Assembly (NCBI GenBank): GCA_003142185.1
Contig: PLOR01000037.1
Span: forward strand, 1 to 51,846
Length of the DNA: 51,846 nucleotides
DNA from: Bryobacterales bacterium
Lineage (GTDB): Bacteria; Acidobacteriota; Terriglobia; Bryobacterales; Bryobacteraceae
Direction of reading: 5' to 3'
Shown in pieces: positions 29,442-41,576 of this stretch (positions within the stretch are counted from its first letter, which is position 1; every line of letters starts with the position of its first letter). The notes under the pieces were generated by a model that worked only from the letters and a program-made list of their open reading frames with translations, did no database searches and was not told the origin of the DNA. The position numbers and the translations under genes were made by a program.

Positions 29442-30755
29442 ATGCTGTATAACGAACCCAGCCCGCTCGAAACCAGAGTGCTGTCGCGCCGTTTCGGCAT
29501 GGCGCATTCCGAGTCCATCGAAACCTATCTCGCGACCGAGGGCTACCAGGCGTTCCTCAAAGCCTCGAAGATGACGCCCGACGAGATCATCAGCGAGATG
29601 AAGGCGTCGAACCTGCGCGGGCGCGGCGGCGCGGGGTTTCCCGCCGGCATGAAGTGGAGTTTCGTGCCGCGCACATCGCCCAAGCCGAAGTACATCGTCG
29701 TCAACGCCGACGAAGGCGAGCCCGGCACGTGCAAGGATCGCGTGCTGATGGAAAACGATCCGCACCAGTTGATCGAGGGCGTTCTCATTGCCGGGCTGGC
29801 CGTGGACGCTCACGCGGGCTGGATCTACATTCGCGGCGAGTATCGCTACCTGATCGACATCATGGACCGCGCCATCGCGGAAGCGCACGAGCGCGGCTGG
29901 CTGGGCAAGAACATTCAAGGCACGGGCTTCGATTTTGATCTCTACACGCACACTGGCGCGGGCTCGTACGAATGCGGCGAGGAATCCGCGCTGCTGGAAT
30001 CGCTCGAGGGCAAGCGCGGCGTGCCGCGCATCCGGCCGCCGTTTCCGGCTGTGGCGGGTGCGTTCCAATGTCCCACGGTGCTGAATAACGTCGAGACATT
30101 TTGCGCCGCGCCCGCTATCCTCCTGAACGGTGGCGCGGCGTTCGCGGCGCTGGGCATTCCCAAGGCCGGCGGCACCAAATTGACCTGCCTCACCGGCCAC
30201 ATCAACAAGCCCGGCGTCTACGAACTGCGGCTCGGCTTCCCGGTCAAACAGATGATCGAGGAAGTGGGCGGCGGCATGCGCAATGGCAAAAAGCTGAAAG
30301 CGTTCATACCCGGCGGATCGTCGTGCCCGGTGCTGACGGCGGCGGAGTGCGAAGGCGCCACCATGGATTACGATTCCATGGCGCAGCGCAAGAGCATGCT
30401 CGGCTCGGGCGGCGTGGTCATCATGGATGAAGACACCTGCATGGTGAAGGCCTGCCTGCGGCTGATGAAGTTCTATGCCCACGAAAGCTGCGGCTGGTGC
30501 ATCCCTTGCCGCGAAGGCACGGCCTGGCTCACCAAAATTATGACGCGCTTCCACTCCGGCGGCGGATCGCCGCAGGATATCGGCCTGCTGGGCGACATCG
30601 CGAAGAATATGCTGGGCCGCACCTTCTGCCCGCTGGGCGACGCCGCCGCGCTGCCGATGATTTCCATCGTCGAAAAATTCCGCGGCGAATTCGAGGATCA
30701 TCTGAACGGCAAGCCGTGCCCCTACGAGCATTCCAACCGGATGGTGACGGCGTAA
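29442..30755 (+). CDS. nuoF: NADH-quinone oxidoreductase subunit F (NADH/FMN-binding)
   Basis: This 437-residue subunit binds NADH, FMN and the 4Fe-4S cluster N3. Glycine-rich loop GRGGAGFPAGMKWSFVPR, NADEGEPGTCKDR, IRGEYRYLID and GAGSYECGEESALLESLEG form the nucleotide sites. ESCGWCIPCREGT and the later TFCPLGDAAALP supply the cluster cysteines. It is the electron entry point, with E and G. The stop overlaps the nuoG ATG by one base (TAATG). Confidence 0.96.
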   Translation: MLYNEPSPLETRVLSRRFGMAHSESIETYLATEGYQAFLKASKMTPDEIISEMKASNLRGRGGAGFPAGMKWSFVPRTSPKPKYIVVNADEGEPGTCKDRVLMENDPHQLIEGVLIAGLAVDAHAGWIYIRGEYRYLIDIMDRAIAEAHERGWLGKNIQGTGFDFDLYTHTGAGSYECGEESALLESLEGKRGVPRIRPPFPAVAGAFQCPTVLNNVETFCAAPAILLNGGAAFAALGIPKAGGTKLTCLTGHINKPGVYELRLGFPVKQMIEEVGGGMRNGKKLKAFIPGGSSCPVLTAAECEGATMDYDSMAQRKSMLGSGGVVIMDEDTCMVKACLRLMKFYAHESCGWCIPCREGTAWLTKIMTRFHSGGGSPQDIGLLGDIAKNMLGRTFCPLGDAAALPMISIVEKFRGEFEDHLNGKPCPYEHSNRMVTA

Positions 30756-32803
30756 TGGCTGACACGGTAAAACTCACGATCGACGGCCACGAAGTGCACG
30801 CGCCGGCTGGAATGCTGGTCATCGACGCTGCGAAACTGGCCGGCATCGAGATACCGGCGTTCTGTTATTACGAAGGCCTGACGCTCCAAGCCGCCTGCCG
30901 CATGTGCCTGGTGGAAGTGGAGAAGATGCCCAAGCTGATGACGGCCTGCACGCTGCCGGTGGCTGAGGGGCTGGTGGTGCGCACGGAAACGCCGCAAGTC
31001 GCCGCGGCGCGCAAGTACATGCTCGAATTCCTGCTCACCAACCATCCTCTCGATTGCCCGGTGTGCGACAAGGGCGGCGAATGCGAGCTGCAGGACATGG
31101 CGTTCCGTTACGGCGCGGGCGAGAGCCGTTACAACGAAACCAAGGTTCACACGCCGGAAAAACAATATTCGCCGGTGGTGTTTTTCGATGCGCCGCGCTG
31201 CATCCTGTGCTACCGCTGCGTGCGCATCTGCAACGAAGGCATGGGCGTCAACGCGCTCGGGGTGGTCGAGCGCGGAGCGGTTTCGGAAATCGCGCCGAAT
31301 CACGGCGACCACCTGGAATGCGACGAGTGCGGCGCCTGCATCGACATCTGCCCGGTCGGCGCGCTCACCAGCGGCATCTACCGTTACCAGACGCGGCCTT
31401 GGGAGATGACCCACGTTGGCACCATTTGCACACACTGCTCCGACGGCTGCAAGACCACGCTCGGCACGCGCAATGACCGCATACTGCGCGGCAACAATCG
31501 CGACCGCTCCGGCATCAACGGCGAGTTCCTGTGCATCAAAGGCCGCTATGGCTTCGATTTCTACGACCATCCCGACCGCCTGCAAGCGCCGCTGATGCGC
31601 GTCAATGGCAAGCTGGAAGAGGTTTCGTGGGCGCAGGCGCTGGCCGCGGTGGCCGAGAAATTCAAGCAGACGATTGGCGCGGGCACTTTCGGCATCGTCG
31701 GCTCCAACCACACCACCAACGAAGAGAATTACTATTTGCAGAAGTTCGCGCGGAGCGTGCTCGGCACCAACAACATCGATCATCATCGCACCGGCGACGT
31801 GGTGACGCTGGTGGACGCGTTGAGCGGCAAATCAGGCGCGTTGGCCACCGTGGCGGACCTTTGCGAGCGCAAGGCCTTCCTGGTGCTCGGCGCCGACCTG
31901 GCGCTGGAGCATCCGCTGCTTTCCTACCAGATCCGCGCCAATTACCGGCATCACCAGGCGCACGTTTACGTGGTGACGCCCAAGGCCGTGCGCGAAGACA
32001 AGTATGCCGCTGCCACCATGCGCGGCCGCGATTACGAATCGCTGCGCGACAAGCTGAAGGCCCAGCCGGAGCTGGTCATTCTGTTCGACGATTCCTACCA
32101 GGGCGGGGAATTGCGCAAGCTGGTGGACTTCGGCGAATCGCTCGGCATCCCTGTGCGCTACGTCTGCCTGGTGGATTACGCCAATTCGCGCGGCGCCATC
32201 GACATGGGACTCACGCCGGAGTTGCTACCTGGTTACCAGCCCTCCGGGCAATCTGGCCTGCATCTCGACGAAATGCTCGCGGCCGAATTGAGCGTGTTGT
32301 GGGTAGTGGGCGCCAATCCGTTGGAGAACGCCGCGCGCAAATCGGGCTTCCTCGTGGTGCAGGATTTGTTTCTCACGGAAACCGCGCTCCAGGCCGACAT
32401 CGTGCTGCCGGCCGCCTGCGCTTACGAAAAGAACGGCACCGTCACCAGCGGCACCGGTGAAGTACAGCGACTCAAGCGCGCCATCGAGACCATGGGCGCC
32501 AAGCCGGATCTCGAGATCATCGGCTTCATCGCGCGCGAAATGGGAGCCGCGGCCGCGCTGGGGCCCTGGACGCCGGACGCGGTCTTCGAAGAAATCCGCA
32601 AGAACGTTCGCGGCTACGATGTCGCCATGCCGGCGCTCTCGACTGGCGGCGCGGCGCAGACCATGCCGGTCAACGGGCGCGTCGCCGTCCCCGGACCGGC
32701 CGGCCTGGTAAGGTCGGATCGCAACGGCCTGTTCGCCTCGGGCACGCTGGGGCGCTATTCTAAGGTACTGAACTCGGTGCTGGAAAGCCGCTTGAGCCGC
32801 TAA
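30755..32803 (+). CDS. nuoG: NADH-quinone oxidoreductase subunit G
   Basis: This is a 682-residue iron-sulfur subunit. The N-terminal 2Fe-2S domain (CYYEGLTLQAACRMCLVEVE) is followed by the His/Cys N5 region (NHPLDCPVCDKGGECELQ), then CILCYRCVRIC and CDECGACIDICPVG. A CTHCSDGC...FLCIKGRYGF set matches the extra N7 cluster. The rest is a molybdopterin-oxidoreductase-like domain without obvious cofactor ligands. It is shorter than the E. coli protein (about 908), lacking the C-terminal part. Start and stop are each coupled by one-base overlaps (TAATG). Confidence 0.95.
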   Translation: MADTVKLTIDGHEVHAPAGMLVIDAAKLAGIEIPAFCYYEGLTLQAACRMCLVEVEKMPKLMTACTLPVAEGLVVRTETPQVAAARKYMLEFLLTNHPLDCPVCDKGGECELQDMAFRYGAGESRYNETKVHTPEKQYSPVVFFDAPRCILCYRCVRICNEGMGVNALGVVERGAVSEIAPNHGDHLECDECGACIDICPVGALTSGIYRYQTRPWEMTHVGTICTHCSDGCKTTLGTRNDRILRGNNRDRSGINGEFLCIKGRYGFDFYDHPDRLQAPLMRVNGKLEEVSWAQALAAVAEKFKQTIGAGTFGIVGSNHTTNEENYYLQKFARSVLGTNNIDHHRTGDVVTLVDALSGKSGALATVADLCERKAFLVLGADLALEHPLLSYQIRANYRHHQAHVYVVTPKAVREDKYAAATMRGRDYESLRDKLKAQPELVILFDDSYQGGELRKLVDFGESLGIPVRYVCLVDYANSRGAIDMGLTPELLPGYQPSGQSGLHLDEMLAAELSVLWVVGANPLENAARKSGFLVVQDLFLTETALQADIVLPAACAYEKNGTVTSGTGEVQRLKRAIETMGAKPDLEIIGFIAREMGAAAALGPWTPDAVFEEIRKNVRGYDVAMPALSTGGAAQTMPVNGRVAVPGPAGLVRSDRNGLFASGTLGRYSKVLNSVLESRLSR

Positions 32804-33978
32804 TGGACTCGTTCATCGTCATCAGCCTCATCAAGATATTCGTGGTCTTCGGCGCGCTCATGACCATCCTCGCCTACCTGCAATGGGTGGAGCGGAAGGT
32901 GATCGCGCATATCCAGGTGCGGCCGGGCCCCTATCGCGTGGGCCCGCACGGCCTGCTGCAGCCGCTGGCCGACGTGATCAAACTCATCACCAAGGAAGAC
33001 CTGGTGCCGCCGTATGTCAACAAGGTGCTGTATCTCGCGGCGCCGTTCCTGGCGATCACCATGGCGCTGCTTTCCATCTCCGTGATTCCCTTCGGCCCCA
33101 AAATCCAGGTGGCCGGCTACCAGACCTGGATGCAGCTCACCGACCTCAACTTCGGCGTGCTTTTCATTCTGGGCATTTCTTCGATGGGCGTCTACGGCAT
33201 CGCGCTGGCCGGTTGGAGTTCGAACAACAAATACGCGCTGCTGGGCGGCCTGCGCAGCTCGGCGCAGATGATCAGTTACGAGCTGCCGCTCTCGCTGGCC
33301 ATCGCCGCGCCGCTGTTGATTTCGAACACTCTGAGCCTGCGCAAACTCGTGGAGACGCAGGATGGCTGGCTGTGGAATTGGAATCTGTTTCACGGCTTTC
33401 AGTATGTGAGCTTTGTCATCTTCATCATCGCCGCATTCGCCGAAACCAACCGCGTGCCCTTCGATCTGCCGGAAGCCGAAAACGAGCTGGTGGCGGGCTT
33501 CCACACCGAGTACAGCAGCATGAAGTTTGCCTCGTTCTTCATGGCCGAATACGCCAACATGATCACGGTGAGTTGCATGGCGGTGTTGCTGTTCCTCGGC
33601 GGATGGGTGGCGCCGTGGCCGGCCGCGTATGGCTCCGGTTACGTGCCGGTGGTGATTTTCGCGGTCGCCGGTGTGATCACCATCTGGCGCGGGCTGAACC
33701 CGCGCCGCAAGCGCGACCGTTACACTTTCCCGCCGTTCGGCGTGGTTTTCCTGATCGTCGCGGCGGTTTTCCTGGTGCCGCTCTTGCAGAGCGCGCTGCT
33801 GCCGTTGTTCTGGTTCTGCGCCAAGACCGGCGCCATTCTGTTCCTCTTTATCTGGATTCGCGGCACGCTGCCGCGCTTCCGTTACGATCAACTGATGGGC
33901 TTCGCCTGGAAGGTTCTGTTTCCGGTCGCCATGTTGAACCTGCTGGCCACCGGCCTGGCGATCGCCGTGTTTTCGTGA
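32803..33978 (+). CDS. nuoH: NADH-quinone oxidoreductase subunit H
   Basis: This 391-residue membrane subunit with eight or more predicted helices links the quinone cavity to the proton channels. Conserved segments are WVERKVIAHIQVRPGPYRVG, LLQPLADVIKLITKED, the AFAETNRVPFDLPEAENELV loop with GFHTEYSSMKFASFFMAEY, and WIRGTLPRFRYDQLMGFAWK. The start at 32803 shares a base with the nuoG stop. nuoJ follows after ten bases; nuoI would normally be here and is missing. Confidence 0.96.
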   Translation: MDSFIVISLIKIFVVFGALMTILAYLQWVERKVIAHIQVRPGPYRVGPHGLLQPLADVIKLITKEDLVPPYVNKVLYLAAPFLAITMALLSISVIPFGPKIQVAGYQTWMQLTDLNFGVLFILGISSMGVYGIALAGWSSNNKYALLGGLRSSAQMISYELPLSLAIAAPLLISNTLSLRKLVETQDGWLWNWNLFHGFQYVSFVIFIIAAFAETNRVPFDLPEAENELVAGFHTEYSSMKFASFFMAEYANMITVSCMAVLLFLGGWVAPWPAAYGSGYVPVVIFAVAGVITIWRGLNPRRKRDRYTFPPFGVVFLIVAAVFLVPLLQSALLPLFWFCAKTGAILFLFIWIRGTLPRFRYDQLMGFAWKVLFPVAMLNLLATGLAIAVFS

Positions 33979-33988
33979 GTCAAAGCGA

Positions 33989-34489
33989 ATGGAATTGATT
34001 CTCTTTCTCGTATTCGCAGGCATTGCGGTGGTGGCCGCCATCAACGTGGTGGTGCAGCGGCATCCCATCTCGAGTGCCGTTTCGCTGATCGCCGTGATGG
34101 GGTCGCTGGCCGTGTTGTACCTGTTGCTGGGCGCCGAATTCATCGCCGCCGCACAGGTGATCGTCTACGCCGGCGCCATCATGGTGCTGTTCGTCTTCGT
34201 CATCATGCTGCTCAATGCCGGCGGCGAAACCAAGGCCGGCCGTTCCTTCGTCGCCAGCCTGCTGGGCGTGCCGGTGCTCGTGGCGCTGCTGGCGCTGCTG
34301 GCGTTTTTCACTGCGCGCATCTACCCGCGCGATACTGAGGTGCACTTCGGCGGCTTCCGCGGCGGCACGGCGCAGTCGGTTGGCCGCGCCCTGTTCACCA
34401 CTTACCTGCTGCCGTTTGAAATCACTTCGATTCTGATCCTGATCGCGATCGTCGGCGCCATCGTGCTGGCGCGCAAGGAGCTCGAATGA
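33989..34489 (+). CDS. nuoJ: NADH-quinone oxidoreductase subunit J
   Basis: This is a 166-residue membrane subunit with five predicted helices. The signature is NVVVQRHPISSAVSLI, then YLLLGAEFIAAAQVIVYAGAIMVLFVFVIML, which includes the pi-bulge helix (TM3) region. It ends with ILILIAIVGAIVLARKELE. It lies between NuoA/K and NuoH in the membrane arm. Its stop overlaps the nuoK start by four bases (ATGA). Confidence 0.94.
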   Translation: MELILFLVFAGIAVVAAINVVVQRHPISSAVSLIAVMGSLAVLYLLLGAEFIAAAQVIVYAGAIMVLFVFVIMLLNAGGETKAGRSFVASLLGVPVLVALLALLAFFTARIYPRDTEVHFGGFRGGTAQSVGRALFTTYLLPFEITSILILIAIVGAIVLARKELE

Positions 34490-34797
34490 TGGGCCACGTC
34501 CCGCTTTCCTGGTTTCTCATGCTGAGCGCGGTGCTGTTCTCGCTCGGCGTGGCCGGCTTCATTTTCCGCCGCAACATCATCACCATGTTCATGTCGATCG
34601 AGCTGATTTTGAACGCCGTCAACCTAACCTTCATCACCTTCGCCTACCAGCGGCAGCAGGTGGCCGGACATCTGCTCGCGTTCTTCGTGATGGTGGTGGC
34701 GGCGGCCGAAGCCGCGGTCGGCCTGGCGATTATTCTGACCGTTTTCAAGAACCGAGAAACCCTGAATATCGACGACCTCGACTCGATGAAGAACTGA
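34486..34797 (+). CDS. nuoK: NADH-quinone oxidoreductase subunit K
   Basis: This 103-residue antiporter-like (MrpC-related) subunit has three helices. FMSIELILNAVNLTFITFAY contains the conserved membrane Glu, and a second Glu lies in VVAAAEAAVGLAIIL; both are part of the proton path. The C-terminal INIDDLDSMKN-type tail (here LNIDDLDSMKN) is typical. An alternative start is the next ATG (34489). nuoL begins ten bases after the stop. Confidence 0.95.
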   Translation: MMGHVPLSWFLMLSAVLFSLGVAGFIFRRNIITMFMSIELILNAVNLTFITFAYQRQQVAGHLLAFFVMVVAAAEAAVGLAIILTVFKNRETLNIDDLDSMKN

Positions 34798-34807
34798 CAC
34801 CCGACCG

Positions 34808-36651
<1,844 letters not shown>

Positions 36652-36655
<4 letters not shown>

Positions 36656-38187
36656 ACCTGCTGCTGCTCGTTCTCCTGCTTCCGGCCGCCGGATTCCTGA
36701 TCGCGCTGGCGCTGCCGCGTTCCTCGCCGGCTTCGAGCCGCTACTGGGCGCTGGCGATTTCGCTGGTCACCTTTCTCGCTTCGCTAGCGCTGCTCGGCTG
36801 GTTTGACCGCAGCGTCGCCGGCGATCAATTGACCGTCGATCTGCTCTGGATCTCATCGCCCGAAATCCGTTTTCACATCGCAGCCGATGGCGTCAGCCTC
36901 TGGCTGGTGCTGCTTTCCACCTTCCTCACGCCCATTTGTGTGTTGATTAGCTGGAACCACATTCAGAGCCGCGTTAAGGAATTCTACGCTTTCCTTCTGC
37001 TGCTGGAAGTCGGCCTGGTGGGCGTGTTTCTGGCGCAGGACCTGTTTCTGTTTTACGTGTTTTGGGAAGTCAGCCTGGTGCCCATGTATTTCCTAATCGG
37101 TATCTGGGGCCACGAGCGCCGCATTTACGCCGCAGTGAAATTCTTTCTCTACACCATGGCCGGTTCGGTGCTGATGCTGGCGGCCATCATTTATCTGTAC
37201 AATCGCGCCGGCACGTTCGGCTACGCGGCGATCCTGGATCAGCTCGCGAGCGGCCGCCTCGCCTTCACCGCCTTCGAGCAGATGCTGCTCTTTCTGGCCT
37301 TCTTCGTCGCCTTCGCCATCAAAGTGCCGCTGTTCCCTCTCCACACCTGGCTGCCGGACGCGCACGTCGAAGCTCCCACCGCCGGTTCCGTCATGCTGGC
37401 CTCCGTCATGCTGAAGATGGGCACCTTCGGTATTTTGCATTATGCGCTGCCGCTGTTTCCCGCCGCCGCGCGCCGCTGCGCTCCGTGGATCGCGGTGCTG
37501 GCCATCATCGGCATCATCTACGGCGCGCTGGTCGCCATGGTGCAGCCGAATATGAAAAAGCTGGTGGCGTATTCGTCGGTCAGCCATCTCGGCTTCGTCG
37601 TGCTCGGCATCTTTTCCTTCACCCAAATCGGCCTCGATGGCGCGGTCTACCAGATGCTCAATCACGGCATCACCACCGGCGCGCTGTTCGCGCTGGTCGG
37701 GCTGATGTACGATCGCCGCCACTCGCTCGCGATTGAAGATTACGGCGGCGTCGCCACCGCCGCGCCGTGGCTCTCCACCGTGTTCCTCATCACCACGCTG
37801 GCTTCCATCGGACTGCCGCTGCTGAACAATTTCGTCGGCGAGTTCCTGGTGCTGCAAGGCGCCGCCCTCGCCAATTTCAAATGGGCCATATGGGCCGCGC
37901 TGGGAGTCATTCTCTCCGCCTGCTACATGCTCTGGATGTACCAGCGCGTCTTCTACGGCGAGTTGAAAGATGCAGTGCGGTCGCACATGCCCGACCTCAA
38001 CCTGCGCGAGTGGGCCGTCGTCGTTCCGCTGATCGCCATGATGGTCTGGATGGGCGTTTACTCGAAATCCTTCCTCGACCCAGTCGGCAAGACCACCGCC
38101 CGCGTGCTCGAACAAACCCAGGTCAATGTACCCTACCGGGTCGATCTCCGCGGCCCCGCGAGCACGGAGGTGAGCCGTGCCCGCTAG
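36652..38187 (+). CDS. nuoM: NADH-quinone oxidoreductase subunit M
   Basis: This is a 511-residue second antiporter-like subunit. FYVFWEVSLVPMYFLIGIWG holds the conserved Glu; VPLFPLHTWLPDAHVEAPTA, GSVMLASVMLKMGTFGILHY and MKKLVAYSSVSHLGFVVLG are diagnostic. The start MNLLLLVLLLPAAGFL (ATG 36652) is chosen since it overlaps the nuoL stop (ATGA). A start further upstream would lie inside nuoL. The C terminus overlaps nuoN by 11 bases. Confidence 0.96.
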
Positions 38188-39640
38188 CCCCATCTTCAAT
38201 CCCACCGACCTGATCCGCTTCCTGCCCGAAATCATCCTCACCGCGATGGGCACCTTGATCATGGTGCTCGATCCGTTACTCAACCGCCGCGAATCCAAGG
38301 TCTACGGAACGCTCAGCCTGGCCACGCTATTGGCCGCCATTCTCGCTGCGATCTACGCGTACTCCGACGCCGGCCCGGCATTCGGCGGCATGCTGATCGT
38401 GGATGGCTTCGCGACCTTCTTCCGCGTGCTGGTTTTGGGCGTCGGCATCCTCACCATTTTGCCTTCTTTCAGTTTCCTCAAACGGCAGCAGGCCGAAACC
38501 AGCGAGTTTCATGCGCTGCTGCTGTTCTCCATCGCCGGCCAATCGATTATGGCCGCGGCCAACGACCTCATCATCATCTTCATCGGACTGGAAATCTCCT
38601 CCATCGCCAGCTACATCCTGGCCGGCTATCTCCGCGATGACAAGCGCGCCAATGAGGCCGCGCTCAAGTATTTTCTGCTCGGTTCCTTCGCCACCGGTTT
38701 CTTCCTCTACGGCGTGGCGCTGATTTATGGTGAAACCGGCAGCATCAATCTCAGCGTGGTGCACGCCGTCGTCACGGGTCCCGACGCGCCCTTGCCGGTC
38801 ATGGTCGGCCTGGCGGCGGCGCTGATGTTCGTCGGGCTGGCCTTCAAAGTCTCCGCATCCCCGTTCCAGATCTGGGCGCCGGATGTGTATCAGGGCGCGC
38901 CCACGCCGGTCTCGGCGTTCCTGTCCGCCGGTCCCAAAGCGGCCGCTTTCGCCATCTTCCTGCGCATCTTCATGACCGCCTTCGCGCCCATCGGCCACGC
39001 CTGGGCGCCGCTGGTGTGGGCATCCGCGCTTCTCTCCATGACCATTGGCAACTTCGCCGCGCTGCTGCAAACTAACGTCAAGCGCATGCTGGCCTACAGT
39101 TCCATCGCGCACGCCGGTTACGTGATGGTGGCGCTGGCGTCGCGCTCGGAAGTCGGTATCGCCGCCGCCATGTTCTACCTGGCCGCTTACGCGTGCATGA
39201 ACGTGGGCGCGTTCGCCGTGGTCAGCCATCTTTCCGGCAAAGGCGAGCGGTATCAAAGCATCGAAGATTTCGCCGGTCTCGCGCAGAAGCAGCCGTTCGT
39301 CGCGGCCATGCTCTCCATTTTCCTGCTCTCGCTGATCGGTGTGCCGCTTACCGGCGGTTTCTTCGGCAAGTTTTATATCTTCAAAGCGGCTTTGGAATCG
39401 CACCTGGTGTGGCTCACCGTGCTCGGCCTGCTCAACAGCGCGGTGGCAGCGTATTACTACCTGCGCCTTCTCGTGATGATGTACTTCCGCGATCCCGGCG
39501 AAGCCGCCTCCAGCGCCGAGCCCCTCACGCCCGCGTTCTCCGCGGCTCTCATCCTGCCTGCCATCGGCACACTGGTCCTCGGAATCTTCCCCGGCTGGGT
39601 GCTGGATTTCGCGGGACGATCCGCCAGCCTGGTGAAGTGA
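38177..39640 (+). CDS. nuoN: NADH-quinone oxidoreductase subunit N
   Basis: This 487-residue third antiporter-like subunit starts at a GTG (VPASPIFNPTDLIRFLPEII). Conserved parts are IFIGLEISSIASYILAGYLR, VGLAFKVSASPFQIWAPDVYQGAPTPV (as consecutive pieces), VKRMLAYSSIAHAGYVMVAL and IGVPLTGGFFGKFYIFKAAL. It is the last nuo gene. The next gene starts 39 bases downstream and may be co-transcribed, but is unrelated to complex I. Confidence 0.95.
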   Translation: MPASPIFNPTDLIRFLPEIILTAMGTLIMVLDPLLNRRESKVYGTLSLATLLAAILAAIYAYSDAGPAFGGMLIVDGFATFFRVLVLGVGILTILPSFSFLKRQQAETSEFHALLLFSIAGQSIMAAANDLIIIFIGLEISSIASYILAGYLRDDKRANEAALKYFLLGSFATGFFLYGVALIYGETGSINLSVVHAVVTGPDAPLPVMVGLAAALMFVGLAFKVSASPFQIWAPDVYQGAPTPVSAFLSAGPKAAAFAIFLRIFMTAFAPIGHAWAPLVWASALLSMTIGNFAALLQTNVKRMLAYSSIAHAGYVMVALASRSEVGIAAAMFYLAAYACMNVGAFAVVSHLSGKGERYQSIEDFAGLAQKQPFVAAMLSIFLLSLIGVPLTGGFFGKFYIFKAALESHLVWLTVLGLLNSAVAAYYYLRLLVMMYFRDPGEAASSAEPLTPAFSAALILPAIGTLVLGIFPGWVLDFAGRSASLVK

Positions 39641-39679
39641 TGATCCGGCGCCGCTATCGTTTCAGCCTAAAAGCATGAC

Positions 39680-41344
39680 ATGACGGATCGCGAAAAAGAC
39701 GAGCTCGCCGCCCAGGTCCTGGCCGTCATGCGGGCCCGCTTCGACCCGCCCGGCGCCGCCGATACCGAGGACATCCTGGAACGCGCCCGCTGCCAGGCCC
39801 AAGCGCCGCCTCCTGCCTCCGTGCCTGCTCCCGTGCCGGCCGCCGTCCCAGCGCCTGTTATCGCGCGCTCCCGTCCATCCGGCCCGGCGCCCGACATGCG
39901 CCTGGTCGATCGCGGCCTGATCGCCGCCGGCGCGCTCCTGCTGGCCGCCTACTTTTTCCGCCTGACGCGCCCCTCCCTCCACGTCTATTTCACGGGCGAC
40001 GACCTGATGAACTTATATCGCTCCTGGGTCTTTTCCATCGGCCATCTCATCTCTGCCAACCTGCTGTTCTTCCTCAATTCCGATTTCATACGTCCCATGG
40101 GCAGTGTGTGGTACCGCGTGATCGTCGATTTCGCCGGTTTCCATCCCTTCTGGTTTCACGCTTCCAATCTCGCCATCCTGGCCGCCAACATCTGGCTGAC
40201 TTATGCGGTGGCGCGCCGCCTCTCCGCATCGCGTGAGATCGCCGCTCTCACCGCGCTGGCGATGGCCTATCAGCAGCGTCTCGCGTCGCTCTATTTTGAC
40301 ACCGGATTCATCTACGACGTCCTCTGCTATTTCTTCCTCTTCGCCGCACTGGCACTCTATATGCGAATGCGCGCGCGTGCCGCGGCGTTCCAGCCCTGGC
40401 AATGGACGGCCCTTTTCGCGCTCTACATCTGCGCCTTGAATACCAAGGAAATGGCCGTGATGCTGCCGGCATTTCTGGGAACCTATGAACTGCTTTACCA
40501 TCCGCCGCGCGCCTGGCAGCCTGCAAAGCTCTATCGCTGGCTGTTCCGCGAAGGCCTCGCCACGCTGCTGACCGGCGCAGTGGCTGTGCTATTCGTGGTT
40601 GGCCGATCGCTCGGCTCTCTGTCTATGGTTCATCTCTCCGCCTACCGGCCGTCCTTCACCTGGACTCAGTTCATGCTTACCAGCCGCCACTTCCTGGGAG
40701 ACTTTCTCGCCATGCCGGACTGGCCGGCCTGGGCGGTGCTATTGCTGTGGACCGCGCTGGCCGCCATCGCGTTGGTCGCACGGTCGCGTGTGCTGGGCTT
40801 CGCCTGGCTGTACCTGATGCTCAGTCCGCTGCCCATTGCATTCATCGAGCCGCGCGGAGCGCCCCAATATTACGTGTGCGTGTTCGGATGGATGCTCTAC
40901 ATCACCGTCCTCCTGGTGAAACTTGCCTCGCTCGCCACGGGCGGTGTCCCGCTTGCCGAATGGTGGCTGTCGAGAGCCAGGGGCGCGGCTTTGTTTTTGC
41001 TCTCGATGGCGATTCTCTATGCGGCTTACAAGCCCTTGGGCTACGCCGGAATCTATAGTGCGAACGAGACGGCTACCCTGAATCGCAACACCGTGGCCCA
41101 ACTTCATGCCGTCGCGCCCGTCATCCGTCCGGGCAGCCGTCTTCTGTTCTTGAACGATCCCATCGCCGCCGACCACTGGGACCTGTTCTTCATGGTGCGG
41201 TTGAGCTACGACGACCGAAACGTGCAGGTCGCCCGGGCGAAAGAAATGAAGCAGGCGCCGAGCGACCAGGAGATCGCTTCCTACGACTACGTCTTCGATT
41301 ATCGCGACGGCCGCTTCTTCGAGCTGAAAAAGCCCGGTTCCTGA
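39680..41344 (+). CDS. Polytopic membrane protein, GT-C glycosyltransferase-like, copy 1
   Basis: This is a 554-residue protein with a cytosolic Pro/Ala-rich N terminus (about 1-72) and ten or more predicted helices. The first periplasmic loop, VYFTGDDLMNLYRSW, has the paired acids expected of GT-C enzymes that use lipid-linked sugars. WYRVIVDFAGFHPFWFH and FDTGFIYDVLCYFFL follow. A soluble C-terminal segment (about 480-554) ends DYRDGRFFELKKPGS. The substrate is unknown. A close paralogue at 41577-43124 indicates tandem duplication. It lies just downstream of nuoN. Confidence 0.7.
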   Translation: MTDREKDELAAQVLAVMRARFDPPGAADTEDILERARCQAQAPPPASVPAPVPAAVPAPVIARSRPSGPAPDMRLVDRGLIAAGALLLAAYFFRLTRPSLHVYFTGDDLMNLYRSWVFSIGHLISANLLFFLNSDFIRPMGSVWYRVIVDFAGFHPFWFHASNLAILAANIWLTYAVARRLSASREIAALTALAMAYQQRLASLYFDTGFIYDVLCYFFLFAALALYMRMRARAAAFQPWQWTALFALYICALNTKEMAVMLPAFLGTYELLYHPPRAWQPAKLYRWLFREGLATLLTGAVAVLFVVGRSLGSLSMVHLSAYRPSFTWTQFMLTSRHFLGDFLAMPDWPAWAVLLLWTALAAIALVARSRVLGFAWLYLMLSPLPIAFIEPRGAPQYYVCVFGWMLYITVLLVKLASLATGGVPLAEWWLSRARGAALFLLSMAILYAAYKPLGYAGIYSANETATLNRNTVAQLHAVAPVIRPGSRLLFLNDPIAADHWDLFFMVRLSYDDRNVQVARAKEMKQAPSDQEIASYDYVFDYRDGRFFELKKPGS

Positions 41345-41391
41345 CCGCATGCGGCGGGAACGCGAAACTGTTCGATCACGGAACCGTGAAA

Positions 41392-41473
41392 GAATCGGTT
41401 GGCAGGCGGAAGCGCCAGCCCCACTCGGCCGCGAGAGTGGGACAGGCGCTTTCGCCTGTCAACCCGCCGGCCG
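41392..41473 (+). repeat. Repeat family C, short copy
   Basis: GAATCGGTTGGCAGGCGGAA then GCGCCAGCCCCAC, and after a 13-base centre GTGGGACAGGCGCTTTCGCC with TGTCAACCCGCCGGCCG. The outer parts match the reverse complement of 106-217. The element lies between the two duplicated membrane-protein genes. The rest of the 41345-41576 gap shows nothing recognisable. Confidence 0.65.
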
Positions 41474-41576
41474 GGCGCGAATTCTTCGCAGTCCCTCACA
41501 ATGTCAGTCCTCGGCACAAAATATGCTGGACGGTGTAGTGTTTCTTGCCCCCGGCGGGTCTTTGTAGCATGAGGAC

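Noticed and set aside
28857-30731. 624-residue minus-strand ORF across nuoD-nuoF
   Set aside because: It is antisense to three clear complex I genes and lacks any recognisable domain.
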